Shown piece after piece: positions 16,670 through 24,649 of a stretch of DNA of 64,000 nt (its first letter is position 1; the number at the start of each line of letters is the position of its first letter). The position numbers and the translations under genes were made by a program. The notes under the pieces are model-generated. The model saw only the letters and a program-made list of their open reading frames with translations. It searched no databases and was not told the DNA's origin. Origin of the DNA: Ferrovibrio sp. (GTDB taxonomy: Bacteria; Pseudomonadota; Alphaproteobacteria; Ferrovibrionales; Ferrovibrionaceae); contig NZ_JAOZVR010000041.1 in assembly GCF_025869515.1 (NCBI RefSeq), positions 1-64,000 on the forward strand. The letters run 5' to 3'.

Positions 16670-17272
16670 TCAGCGTTTCAGTGGCGTCTCTTCCCGCTGG
16701 CGACGCAGCAGCACGTAGAAAGCGCCGGCGCCGCCCATTTCCTGCCGCGCCGGCGTCACACCGAGAATCTGGTCGCGCCACGGCCCACGCCGCAGATATT
16801 CCGGCAGCCAGGCACGCAGCACGCCACGGCCCTGGAAGGGTCCGGTTTCGATATCCCGTGACGTGCCCTTGCCGGTGATCACCAGCAGGCAGCGCTTCTG
16901 CTGCGCCACGCAGTCGCGGATCAGCTTGCTGATCGCGCGTTCGGCATTGGCCAGGGTGAGACCATGCAGGTCGAGGCGGGCATCGATCGGCAGGTCGCCG
17001 CGCTGGAAGCGCTGCTTGAGCCGCTTGTCCATCTGCGGCGCCGGCTTTTCCGAATGCCGTCCATGCGGCAGCGGCGCCTTCTGCCTGGCCTCGGCCTTTG
17101 CGTAAGCGGCGGCGCCGGCACCTTCGGGCTTATAGACCCTGGGCAGCGGCGCCAGCGGCTGCGGCACCACATTGGCCGGCTTTTTCAGCGGGCGCGCGGC
17201 CTGCGCCACCTGTTGCCAGGCGTCGGAGTCCGGAACCAGCGGGGCTGGCTTTATCGTGGTCTTACGCACCAT
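16670..17272 (-). CDS. Smr domain protein
   Basis: A 200-residue protein whose C-terminal half is an Smr (small MutS-related) domain: LDLHGLTLANAERAISKLIR carries the DLHG motif and LLVITGKGTSRD the GxG loop. Smr domains bind or nick nucleic acids. The N-terminal half is basic and proline-rich (PQPLAPLPRVYKPEG), probably unstructured. I start at ATG 17272, giving an 11-base overlap with lutC; the track start at 17308 lies further inside lutC. In many alphaproteobacteria this gene neighbours mltA and timA; here it is attached to the 3' end of the lut operon about 6 kb away. Confidence 0.88.
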   Translation of the reverse strand: MVRKTTIKPAPLVPDSDAWQQVAQAARPLKKPANVVPQPLAPLPRVYKPEGAGAAAYAKAEARQKAPLPHGRHSEKPAPQMDKRLKQRFQRGDLPIDARLDLHGLTLANAERAISKLIRDCVAQQKRCLLVITGKGTSRDIETGPFQGRGVLRAWLPEYLRRGPWRDQILGVTPARQEMGGAGAFYVLLRRQREETPLKR

Positions 17273-17963
17273 CGGCGATGAGTACGATATGCAGGCGCCG
17301 CGGTCCATGGGCCCCGAGCACCGGCACGCCCTCGATATCGGCGGTGCGCGACGGCCCGGTGACGAAATTGACCGTGCGGGGCCAGTTCTCCACCCAGTCT
17401 TTATCTGACTTGGCCAACTTGTCGCGCAGGCGCTGGAACGCCTCTTCCAGCGTGCCGGTGACCTGGCTCTCCTTCAGCACCACGATATGGTGGTCGGGCA
17501 CGAAATGCAGCGTGGTCGGCGTGGTGGACGACGACTGCAGCATCAGCGTTCCCGTTTCGGCGATGGCGGCGAAGGCCGGCGTCACGCTGACCAGATCCTG
17601 GCTGCGGCCGCCGCCGTAATCGATCTGCAGCATCGGCCGCTCCGACCACGGCAGGCTCTGCAGCAGCGGATCGGGCGCGACGCGCAGCCGGGACGGCAGG
17701 TTATGCCGCGCCAGATAATCGGCGATCCTGCCCGGCACATCGGCCACCCCCGCCACACTGTCGACCGTGACGGTGAGCGCTTCCACCTTGGCGGTGAACA
17801 GCGCCACCTGTTCGGCATGCGGCAGCTGGGCGCGCTGGGGCAGCAGGTTGCGCGGATGGCTGGCGATGCGTTCGGCCACGGCGGCCGGCCGTGCCGGATC
17901 ATCCACCGTGTGTTTCAGGCCGGCGCGCAATGTGGCGAAGATGCGGTCGCGGGAGCTGCTCAT
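17262..17963 (-). CDS. lutC: LutC/YkgG family lactate utilisation protein
   Basis: A 233-residue LUD-domain protein, third subunit of the LutABC L-lactate oxidation system. Recognisable stretches are VSVTPAFAAIAETGTLMLQ, TTPTTLHFVPDHHIVVL and NFVTGPSRTADIEG near the end, typical of the family. It has no cofactor-binding cysteines of its own. It begins one base after lutB stops, so it is co-translated. The substrate could be another 2-hydroxy acid, but the gene set is that of lactate. Confidence 0.93.
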   Translation of the reverse strand: MSSSRDRIFATLRAGLKHTVDDPARPAAVAERIASHPRNLLPQRAQLPHAEQVALFTAKVEALTVTVDSVAGVADVPGRIADYLARHNLPSRLRVAPDPLLQSLPWSERPMLQIDYGGGRSQDLVSVTPAFAAIAETGTLMLQSSSTTPTTLHFVPDHHIVVLKESQVTGTLEEAFQRLRDKLAKSDKDWVENWPRTVNFVTGPSRTADIEGVPVLGAHGPRRLHIVLIADGA

Positions 17964-17964
17964 C

Positions 17965-19404
17965 TCAGTGGCTCCGTTTCTTGTACTGGCTCATGAAGGT
18001 GTCCGCCGATTGCGGCGCCGGGAAGTCGCGCCCGTCGGTCCAGCCCGAGGCCAGCGGCAGGCTGGCAATGCGGCCCTTGTCCTTGCCCAGCAGCTTCAGC
18101 GCGGCGATGGCCACGCGCGCGCCGAGCCGGTAGAGCCAGGGATGTTTCGCCGCAAAGGCCCAGGCCTCGATGCCCCAGCGCTGCAGCGGCGGCGTGATCT
18201 GCTGCTCATGTGCCAGTTCGCGCCAGTGCCGCATGATATCGGGCAGCGGAATGCGCATCGGGCAGACTTCCTCGCATTTGCCGCAGAAGGTGGAGGCATT
18301 GGGCAGATGCCGCGCCGTCTCCAGCCCGATCATATGCGGATCGAGGGCCGCGCCGATCGGGCCGGGATAGACCCAGCCATAGGCATGGCCGCCGACCGAA
18401 TGATAGACCGGGCAGTTGTTCATGCAGGCACCGCAGCGGATGCAACGCAGCAAAGGTTGAAGCGCCGTACCGAGCATTTCGCTGCGCCCATTATCGACCA
18501 GCACGACATGGAATTCTTCCGGGCCGTCGATATCCTCGGCCCGTTTCGGGCCGCAGCTGAGCGTGGTGTAGCAGCTCATCTCCTGGCCGGTGGCCGAGCG
18601 CGCCAGCACGCGCAGGATGGTGGACAGGTCTTCCAGAGTGGGAATCACCTTCTCGATGCTGGAGACCGCGATATGCATTTTCGGCAGCGATTGCGTCAGG
18701 TCGCCGTTGCCCTCGTTGGTGACGATCACGGTGGCGCCGGTTTCGGCGATCAGGAAATTGGCGCCGGTGATGCCGACATCGGCCCTGAAATAGGTGTCGC
18801 GCAACACACTGCGCGCTTCGGTGACCAGCACCTGCGGCTCGGTCGAGCGCGTGCCGGCTTTTTTGCCGTTCAGCTCATAGTCCGGATGATGTTCCTCGAA
18901 CAGGTCGGCGATCTGCTCGCGCGTCTTGTGCAGGGCCGGGCCGATGATGTGGCTGGGCGGTTCATGCGCCAGCTGGATGATGTATTCGCCGAGATCGGTT
19001 TCCACCGGCGTGATGCCGTGTTCGAGCAGGAAATCGTTCAGGCCGATTTCCTCGGTCACCATCGACTTGCCCTTGGTGACGATCTTGGCATCGCGCGAGC
19101 GGCACAGCGCCAGCACGGTTTCGCGCGCCTCGCGCGGCGTGCGGCACCAGTGCAGCTTGCCGCCACGCGCGGTCAGCTGCTGCTCGAATTTCTCCAGATA
19201 GAGATCGATATGCTGCAGCACGTGATTCTTGATCTTCACGCCTTCGTCGCGCAAAGCCTCGAATTCGGGCAGCTCGCGGGCGGTTTCGACGCGGCGGCTC
19301 GCCATCGGCCCGCTGATGATGCCCATCGCCTTGCGCAGGTTGGGGTCACGCAAGGCCTTGGCGGCATTGGCTTCGAAATTCTGGGCCGTGACTTCCATGC
19401 TCAT
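17965..19404 (-). CDS. lutB: LutB/YkgF iron-sulfur lactate utilisation protein
   Basis: A 479-residue fusion of an N-terminal LUD domain (KGKSMVTEEIGLNDFLLEHG, ITGANFLIAETGATVIVTNE) and a ferredoxin-like domain with two 4Fe-4S motifs, CIRCGACMNNCP (about 321-333) and CGKCEEVCP (about 375-383). It is the electron-transfer subunit of LutABC. The C-terminal region (GIEAWAFAAKHPWLYRLGAR) is the family's DUF3390-like tail. All cluster cysteines are present. It sits between lutA (10-base gap) and lutC (one-base gap). Confidence 0.96.
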   Translation of the reverse strand: MSMEVTAQNFEANAAKALRDPNLRKAMGIISGPMASRRVETARELPEFEALRDEGVKIKNHVLQHIDLYLEKFEQQLTARGGKLHWCRTPREARETVLALCRSRDAKIVTKGKSMVTEEIGLNDFLLEHGITPVETDLGEYIIQLAHEPPSHIIGPALHKTREQIADLFEEHHPDYELNGKKAGTRSTEPQVLVTEARSVLRDTYFRADVGITGANFLIAETGATVIVTNEGNGDLTQSLPKMHIAVSSIEKVIPTLEDLSTILRVLARSATGQEMSCYTTLSCGPKRAEDIDGPEEFHVVLVDNGRSEMLGTALQPLLRCIRCGACMNNCPVYHSVGGHAYGWVYPGPIGAALDPHMIGLETARHLPNASTFCGKCEEVCPMRIPLPDIMRHWRELAHEQQITPPLQRWGIEAWAFAAKHPWLYRLGARVAIAALKLLGKDKGRIASLPLASGWTDGRDFPAPQSADTFMSQYKKRSH

Positions 19405-19414
19405 GGTGCGGCCC

Positions 19415-20185
19415 TCACTTGCTTTCGCCGATGGCGGGCATGTCGGTCATGCCAGCCAGCACTTCGGCGACATGGCGCACCTGAATGCTGCTGCCCTCGC
19501 GTTTCAGCCTGCCGGCCATGTTGAGCAGGCAGCCCATGTCGCCGGCCAAGAGCATATCGGCCCCGGTACCTGCAATATCTGCGGTCTTGCGGGTGACGAT
19601 GTCGGTGGAGACTTCGCCGTATTTGACGCAGAAGGTGCCGCCGAAGCCGCAGCAGGTTTCCGGCGTCTGCATTTCCACCAGCTCGACACCCTCCACGCTG
19701 CCGAGCAGGGCGCGCGGCTGCGCCTTCACGCCGAGTTCGCGCAGGCCGGAGCAGGAATCGTGATAGGTAACCTTCGCCTCCAGTTTCGCCGCCACCGGAT
19801 CGGCTTTCAGCACATCGACCAGGAAACTGGTGAGTTCGAACATGCGCGCTGACAGGTCCTCGGCGCGGCGCTGCCAGTCGGGTTCGGCGGCGAACAGCGC
19901 CGGATAGTGATCCTTGATCATGCCGCCGCAGGACCCGCTCGGCGCCACCACGTAATCGTAATCCTCAAACGCCTCGATCACCTGCCTGGCAATCGCCACC
20001 GTATCCTTGCGATCGCCAGAATTATAGGCCGGCTGGCCGCAGCAGACCTGCGCCTCGGGCACGCTGACGACGCAGCCGGCGTCTTCCAGCAGCTTGAGGG
20101 TGGCGAAGCCGACACTGGGCCGGAACAGGTCGACCAGACAGGTGACGAAGAGGGCGACGCGAGGTTTGGAATCAATGGACGACAT
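19415..20185 (-). CDS. lutA: LutA/YkgE (Fe-S)-binding lactate utilisation protein
   Basis: A 256-residue protein with two CCG domains as in glycolate oxidase GlcF and heterodisulfide reductase HdrB. CCG motifs are VCCGQPAYNSGD (about residue 46) and ETCCGFGGTFCVKYGE (about 178), with SGSCGGMIKDHYP between. These cysteines bind a 4Fe-4S cluster. It is the first structural gene of the gntR-lutABC-smr operon. Confidence 0.95.
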   Translation of the reverse strand: MSSIDSKPRVALFVTCLVDLFRPSVGFATLKLLEDAGCVVSVPEAQVCCGQPAYNSGDRKDTVAIARQVIEAFEDYDYVVAPSGSCGGMIKDHYPALFAAEPDWQRRAEDLSARMFELTSFLVDVLKADPVAAKLEAKVTYHDSCSGLRELGVKAQPRALLGSVEGVELVEMQTPETCCGFGGTFCVKYGEVSTDIVTRKTADIAGTGADMLLAGDMGCLLNMAGRLKREGSSIQVRHVAEVLAGMTDMPAIGESK

Positions 20186-20205
20186 GCTGGTCTCCGGGGC
20201 GATAA

Positions 20206-20892
20206 CTACAGGCCATGGCGGCGCAGGCCGCTGGCAATATGGTTCTGCACGGCCGTGCGGGCGGCGGCGGGATCACGCGACGCAACAGCCGCGATGATGG
20301 CGCCATGCTCGGCCTCGATTTCGGCCAGACGGTTCTGTTCGCGCAACTGCGACAGCCGGGCGAGCTGCATCGCCTCGCGCGCATGGCGGCCGACGAAAGC
20401 GGCAAAGCGGCGCAAGGCCGGATTATGTGCGGCCTCGGCCAGCACATCATGGAAGCGGATGTCTTCGGCCAGGCCCAGGCCGCCGGCCGCCACCGCATCG
20501 CGCATTGCCGCCTGGGCCGCACGCAGATTGTGCAGGTCGCGCTCGGTATGGCGTTCAGCGGCGAGCGCTGCGCAGTCCGCCTCGATCAGCATGCGCAGCT
20601 CCAGCAGATGGTCGTCATCGGCCGCCATATCGAGACGGAAGGCATTGCCGCCGGGCGCGGCGGCGACGAAGGCACCCTTGCCCTGGCGCGTCTCGACATA
20701 GCCGTCGGATTTCAGCCGGGCGATGGCTTCGCGCACCACGGCGCGGCTGACGCCATGAGTTTCGGCCAGTGCGTGTTCCGAGGGCAGCCGGTCATGCGGC
20801 CGCCAGGCGCCGGCCAGGATCGGCTGCAGCAGGGCGTCGGCGACAGTCTCGGCGCGCGAGGCAGGCAGGCGGATGTCAGATAAGACGGTCAT
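20206..20892 (-). CDS. FadR/GntR-family regulator of the lut operon
   Basis: A 228-residue regulator. The winged helix lies at about 12-75 (LPSEHALAETHGVSRAVVRE, LKSDGYVETRQGKGAFV), followed by an FCD ligand domain (LLELRMLIEADCAALAA; IRFHDVLAEAAHNPALR) holding the metal and organic-acid site residues. It lies 20 bases upstream of lutA on the same strand, so it probably responds to lactate or a similar acid and controls its own operon, like LldR/LutR. The promoter upstream carries a palindrome that better fits Fur than a typical FCD site. Confidence 0.93.
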   Translation of the reverse strand: MTVLSDIRLPASRAETVADALLQPILAGAWRPHDRLPSEHALAETHGVSRAVVREAIARLKSDGYVETRQGKGAFVAAAPGGNAFRLDMAADDDHLLELRMLIEADCAALAAERHTERDLHNLRAAQAAMRDAVAAGGLGLAEDIRFHDVLAEAAHNPALRRFAAFVGRHAREAMQLARLSQLREQNRLAEIEAEHGAIIAAVASRDPAAARTAVQNHIASGLRRHGL

Positions 20893-20930
20893 ATCGGGCC
20901 GGGGCTAAACCTGCCTGACAAGCTAGACAA

Positions 20931-20965
20931 ATTATACAGTAATTTCAATGTGAGAACTATTCTCA
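20931..20965 (-). promoter_or_regulatory. Promoter with Fur-like palindrome for the gntR-lutABC operon
   Basis: On the minus strand a perfect TATAAT (20931-20936) lies about 40 bases before the gntR start. The -35 position is covered by TGAGAACTATTCTCA (20951-20965), a perfect 6-3-6 palindrome agreeing with the Fur consensus TGAGAATNATTCTCA at 13 of 14 defined bases. A TTGTC-TAGC-TTGTC direct repeat lies downstream of the -10. The palindrome is placed to block RNA polymerase. Confidence 0.65.
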
Positions 20966-20966
20966 A

Positions 20967-21863
20967 TCAGGCCGGCGCCGCCTCCTGCGCCCCCTGTTCC
21001 AGCAGCCATGCGACGAACTGCATCACGCTGCCCTTGCTGCGGTTGGCCGGATAGAGCACGTGATAACCGTCTGACAGGGCAATCGGCCCTGCGAGCGGCG
21101 CCACCAGCCGGCCGGCCTTCAGGTCATCGTCGATCAGCGGCAGCGCGCCGACGGCAAAGCCCAGGCCGCGCGCCGCCGCTTCCAGCGTGAAATAGTAATT
21201 CTCGAAGCGCGGGCCGGCCGTAGGCACCTGGCTGCGCCTGATGCCGGCAGCACTGAACCATTCGTTCCAGGCGAAGGGTTTGGAATCGCAGTGCAGCAGC
21301 GGCGCGGTGAGCAGATCGCGCGGCGCGGTGATCGGATGCTTCTGCAGCAGGGCCGGCGCCGCCACCGGCAGGTTGCGTTCGATCAGGAACTGCTGGCAGG
21401 CAAAGCCCGGCCGGTGCATCTGGTGCCGGCGGATCACCACGTCGAATTCACCATCGACCTGCTCGGATGGATTGGCCGAGGTCATCAACCGCACCTCCAC
21501 CTGCGGATGCGCCAGCTGGAACGCCGACAGCCGCGGGATCAGCCAGCGCATGGCAAAGGTGGCCAGGGTGGAGACGCGCAGCACCCGCATCGCCGCCGGT
21601 TCGCGCATGCGCTCGGTGGCGCCGGCGAGGCGATCGAGCGAGGCATGCACATCGGCGAAATAGGTGGCGGCACGCGGCGTCGGTACCCGGCCGCGACCCG
21701 AGGGCTGGAACAGCTTGATGCCGAGAAAACCCTCCAGCGTCTGGATATGCCGGCTGATCGCACCATGGGTGACGCCAAGCTCCTCGGCCGCCCTGGTCAG
21801 GCTGCCGAGGCGGACGGTGGCCTCGAAGGCGCGCAGAGCATTGAGTGGAGGGAGCGGGCGCAT
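20967..21863 (-). CDS. LysR-family transcriptional regulator, GcvA type
   Basis: A 298-residue regulator. The N-terminal winged helix is PLPPLNALRAFEATVRLGSL and AAEELGVTHGAISRHIQTLE; the effector domain runs from about 90 to 290 (VLRVSTLATFAMRWLIPRLS, VDGEFDVVIRRH, GLGFAVGALPLIDDDL). This wording is typical of the GcvA subgroup. The track start at 21929 adds 22 residues; ATG 21863 (MRPLPPLNALRAFE) is the family start, with AGGA about ten bases upstream. The neighbouring divergent gene is a DUF1127 protein; no obvious metabolic target gene is adjacent. Confidence 0.92.
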   Translation of the reverse strand: MRPLPPLNALRAFEATVRLGSLTRAAEELGVTHGAISRHIQTLEGFLGIKLFQPSGRGRVPTPRAATYFADVHASLDRLAGATERMREPAAMRVLRVSTLATFAMRWLIPRLSAFQLAHPQVEVRLMTSANPSEQVDGEFDVVIRRHQMHRPGFACQQFLIERNLPVAAPALLQKHPITAPRDLLTAPLLHCDSKPFAWNEWFSAAGIRRSQVPTAGPRFENYYFTLEAAARGLGFAVGALPLIDDDLKAGRLVAPLAGPIALSDGYHVLYPANRSKGSVMQFVAWLLEQGAQEAAPA

Positions 21864-21965
21864 CTGTGAGTTTTCCTGACAGACAGGTGAGCAGAAAGCG
21901 GCTGGTCCGGCAAGCTCATATCCGTACAATCCGCCCGAAAGCAGCTCTGTTTAGCGAGGTTTCTC

Positions 21966-22172
21966 GTGGTGGACCGTTTATCCCTGCCGGCGCGGATGGC
22001 GCTCGGCAGCGCGCATTTTCTTTGCCGTTTGATCACCGGTCTGTGGCAGGCCCATAAAGTCCGGGCAGCCTATGCACGCAGCCTGGCCGACCTGCGCGAC
22101 CTGGATGAAGCGCTGTTGCGCGATGTCGGCCTGACCCGGGCCGACCAGCGCCGCGGCTATCCGGAATACTGA
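21966..22172 (+). CDS. Small DUF1127 protein
   Basis: A 68-residue basic protein with the DUF1127 signature at its C-terminus (LADLRDLDEALLRDVGLTRA, then DQRRGYPEY). In other alphaproteobacteria such proteins are arginine-rich and linked to RNA turnover and phosphate or stress responses; that role is not shown here. It opens with two consecutive GTG codons (21966 and 21969); GAGG lies six bases before the first. It is divergent from the LysR gene across about 100 bases. Confidence 0.85.
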   Translation: MVDRLSLPARMALGSAHFLCRLITGLWQAHKVRAAYARSLADLRDLDEALLRDVGLTRADQRRGYPEY

Positions 22173-22178
22173 GCCGGA

Positions 22179-22745
22179 CTATTTGTCCGGCCGGCTCTGC
22201 TGGTTCGGCAGGCTGCTGTCGCCCGGACCGAGCGGGCGCTGCATGAACACGCTGTCGACCCAGCGGCCATGCTTGAAGCCGATGGACGGCAGCGTGCCGA
22301 CGACGCGGAAGCCAAGCGCGGCATGCAGACCGATCGAGCCGAGATTCTGCGTATCGCCGATCACCGCCACCATCTGGCGATAGCCCTGGCCGCTGCAATG
22401 CGCGATCAGGCTTTCGAGCAGCGCGCGCCCGATGCCGCGGCGCGGCGCATCGGGCGACACATAAATGGAATCCTCGACCGAGAAGCGGTAGGCGACACGC
22501 GGCCGGTAGGCGCTGGCATAGGCATAGCCCATCACGCGGCCATCCAGCTCGGCCACCAGATAGGGAAAGCCTTTGGTCAGGATTTCGCCGCGCCGGCGGC
22601 CGATCTCGGTCGCATCGGGCGGCACCTCCTCGAAACTGCCGAAGCCATGTTTCACATGATGGCCGTAGATGGCGACGAGGGCGGCAATGTCGCGCTCTTC
22701 CGAGGCGCGGATGATGACGGGATTGGCAGGCGGGGCAGCAGACAT
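22179..22745 (-). CDS. GNAT-family N-acetyltransferase, phosphinothricin-acetyltransferase type
   Basis: A 188-residue GNAT enzyme. IRASEERDIAALVAIYGHHV opens the fold; DSIYVSPDAPRRGIGRALLE contains the acyl-CoA site RRGIGRA; SIGLHAALGFRVVGTLPSIG and FKHGRWVDSVFMQRPL are hallmarks of the Pat/Bar/MnaT subgroup, which acetylates phosphinothricin or methionine derivatives. I start at ATG 22745 (MSAAPPANPVIIRASEE) rather than 22799. The actual substrate is unknown. Confidence 0.9.
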   Translation of the reverse strand: MSAAPPANPVIIRASEERDIAALVAIYGHHVKHGFGSFEEVPPDATEIGRRRGEILTKGFPYLVAELDGRVMGYAYASAYRPRVAYRFSVEDSIYVSPDAPRRGIGRALLESLIAHCSGQGYRQMVAVIGDTQNLGSIGLHAALGFRVVGTLPSIGFKHGRWVDSVFMQRPLGPGDSSLPNQQSRPDK

Positions 22746-22819
22746 GGCAGATCCGGCAAAAAGATGATGCGGTCTATTATGGCATGCCAGGCGCGGCAAC
22801 GGAATCCGCAGCAGCGCCT

Positions 22820-22841
22820 AAACCATTGAGAAACCATTGAT
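22820..22841. repeat. 11-bp direct repeat upstream of a PAS gene
   Basis: AAACCATTGAG is followed directly by AAACCATTGAT, so the same ten bases recur one helical turn apart, about 60-80 bases before the PAS protein start. The spacing is that of a tandem operator such as a PhoB-type box, though the sequence is not the Pho consensus. Confidence 0.5.
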
Positions 22842-22901
22842 TACAGTGACATATCCGGAAAATCACTTGTTCCCCCGCGGGGCCGGACCCAGATTGGGGC
22901 G

Positions 22902-23426
22902 ATGATCGAGCACGCCACGCCGCTGGATGCGGCAACCTTGCGATTCAATGGCACCGGCGCAGCCGACGCACCGATGCCGCAGGCTCCGGTGCTGCAGGAC
23001 CTGCTACGCTACTGGCAGTCCAAGCTTGGCGGCGACGGAAGCCTGCCCGGACGGGCCGCTCTCGATCCGCTCGAACTGCGCGGCCTGCTGCCGCATATCT
23101 ACCTGATTGACGTCCTTCCCGGCACCGTACCTGACCGGCTGCGCTTCCGCGTCCGCCTGCTGGGCGACCGGCATGTCGAGGTCTATGGCCTGGGCCTGGT
23201 CGGCAGGGTGATCGATGACGTGTTTCCGCCCACCGTCGCCGCCGAATTCAACCGGCTTTACGGCGCCGTGGTGCGGCGGCGCATGCCGATCGTCAACCGC
23301 GGCCAGGTCAGCTGGATCCGCAACAAGGAATGGCTGCATTACGAGGGCCTGCATGCGCCGCTGGCGGCCGATGGCAAAACCATCGACACGATTTTCGGCG
23401 CCGGCGCCTTTATCGGCCTGGACTGA
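22902..23426 (+). CDS. Small single-domain PAS-like protein (copy 1)
   Basis: A 174-residue soluble protein. The N-terminal helix LQDLLRYWQSKLGGDGSLPG leads to LDPLELRGLLPHIYLIDVLP and LRFRVRLLGDRHVEVYG, then a long central helix and a final strand HAPLAADGKTIDTIFGAGAF. The same order (W-helix, P-gr, LLP-xxxLxDV, RFRxRLxG, PLxxDGxxID) recurs in three other genes of this window. It fits the small PAS domain family of alphaproteobacteria (PAS_5-like). No kinase, cyclase or HTH follows, so output is unknown. Preceded by an 11-bp direct repeat. Confidence 0.8.
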   Translation: MIEHATPLDAATLRFNGTGAADAPMPQAPVLQDLLRYWQSKLGGDGSLPGRAALDPLELRGLLPHIYLIDVLPGTVPDRLRFRVRLLGDRHVEVYGLGLVGRVIDDVFPPTVAAEFNRLYGAVVRRRMPIVNRGQVSWIRNKEWLHYEGLHAPLAADGKTIDTIFGAGAFIGLD

Positions 23427-23432
23427 GTGCGA

Positions 23433-24638
23433 TTACGAAACAGCGGCGAGCTTCGCCGCCACAGTTTTCGGCAGCAGCAGCCAGAAACGGCCCGGATGCT
23501 TCATGCGGCCGGCCACGCTTTCGGCCTGCACCCCGGCACCCCAGAACACATCACCGCGCACCGCGCCGCGAATGGCGCCGCCGGTATCCTGCGCCACCAT
23601 CAGTCGCTGCAGCGGCTTATCGCCCGTGGGCAGCGCCGGCTGCTGGGCATCGAGCCAGACCGGCAGGCCCAGCGCGAAATGGCTGCGGTCCACCGCCAGG
23701 CTGCGGCCGGGCACCAGGGCCACGCCCTGGGCGCCGGGCGGACCATCGAGATCGTCTTTCGGCGCCGGCAGTTCGCGGAAAAACACGTAGGACGGATTCT
23801 GCCGCAGCAGATCGGGCGCCGCATCCGGGTTGGCGCGCAGCCAGGCGCGGATCGCCTGCATCGAGACGTCCTCGCGGCTCAGCGTGCCGCGATCGATCAT
23901 CACCCGGCCGATCGCCACATAGGGATGGCCGTTCTGCGCCGCAAAGCCGACCCGGGTTTTCGCGCCGCTGTCGAGCTGCACCAGGCCAGAGCCCTGCACC
24001 TGCAGGAAAAAGGCATCGGACGCATCGTCGAGCCAGACCAGCTCCAGATTCCTGTTGGCGAGCGCTCCGGCCTCGATGGCGCCGCGATCCTCGTAGGGCC
24101 GCAGGCGGCCGTCGCGCACCCGGCCGGCAATGCGCTGGCCTTTCAGACTGTCGCGGAATTCGCCGAGATCGACCTGCACCAGATCTGGCGGCTGGCGATA
24201 CAGCGGCACGGTGTAGCGGCCCTGTTTCTGGCGGCTGCCGCGCACCAGCGGTTCGTAATAGCCCGTGAAAAGCCCTTCGGCTTTGCCGTCGCCAATCACC
24301 GCGACCGGCTGCAATTCGCTTTCGACCAGGCGGCGCAGGGCGCTGTCATCGCCCGGCGGCAAGGCCGCCAGTGCCGTGCAGAACGGCTTCCAGTCATTCC
24401 CGGTGCCGTAGCGGTCGTGACTGTCGAGGCCGCGGTCGTTGCGCGGCATCATGCGCGCGCAGCTGCGGTTCAACGCCGGCAGTGCTTCTGTCACGCGGTC
24501 GGCGCTGTAACCGGGCAGGTCGGCAAAGCGGGCGGGCTGGAAGGCGATGGCCGGCGGCGCGGGCGGCGGCTTGGGAGCGCAGGCGGCGGCGGCCAACAGA
24601 ACGAGGAGTGCGAGACTGCGCCGCCCCAGACGAACCAC
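23433..24638 (-). CDS. mltA: MltA membrane-bound lytic murein transglycosylase
   Basis: A 401-residue exported lipoprotein-like enzyme that cleaves peptidoglycan with 1,6-anhydro product. The signal segment LALLVLLAAAACAPKP ends at a plausible lipidation Cys. The MltA barrel domain shows GLFTGYYEPLVRGSRQKQGR and VQGSGLVQLDSGAKTRVGFA; the C-terminal 3D domain has LMVAQDTGGAIRGAVRGDVF with the conserved aspartates (D-TGGAI and GD-FWG). The start is GTG, 11 bases after the timA stop. The timA-mltA order is conserved in alphaproteobacteria. Confidence 0.95.
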   Translation of the reverse strand: MVRLGRRSLALLVLLAAAACAPKPPPAPPAIAFQPARFADLPGYSADRVTEALPALNRSCARMMPRNDRGLDSHDRYGTGNDWKPFCTALAALPPGDDSALRRLVESELQPVAVIGDGKAEGLFTGYYEPLVRGSRQKQGRYTVPLYRQPPDLVQVDLGEFRDSLKGQRIAGRVRDGRLRPYEDRGAIEAGALANRNLELVWLDDASDAFFLQVQGSGLVQLDSGAKTRVGFAAQNGHPYVAIGRVMIDRGTLSREDVSMQAIRAWLRANPDAAPDLLRQNPSYVFFRELPAPKDDLDGPPGAQGVALVPGRSLAVDRSHFALGLPVWLDAQQPALPTGDKPLQRLMVAQDTGGAIRGAVRGDVFWGAGVQAESVAGRMKHPGRFWLLLPKTVAAKLAAVS

Positions 24639-24649
24639 CGGTCCGCGCC

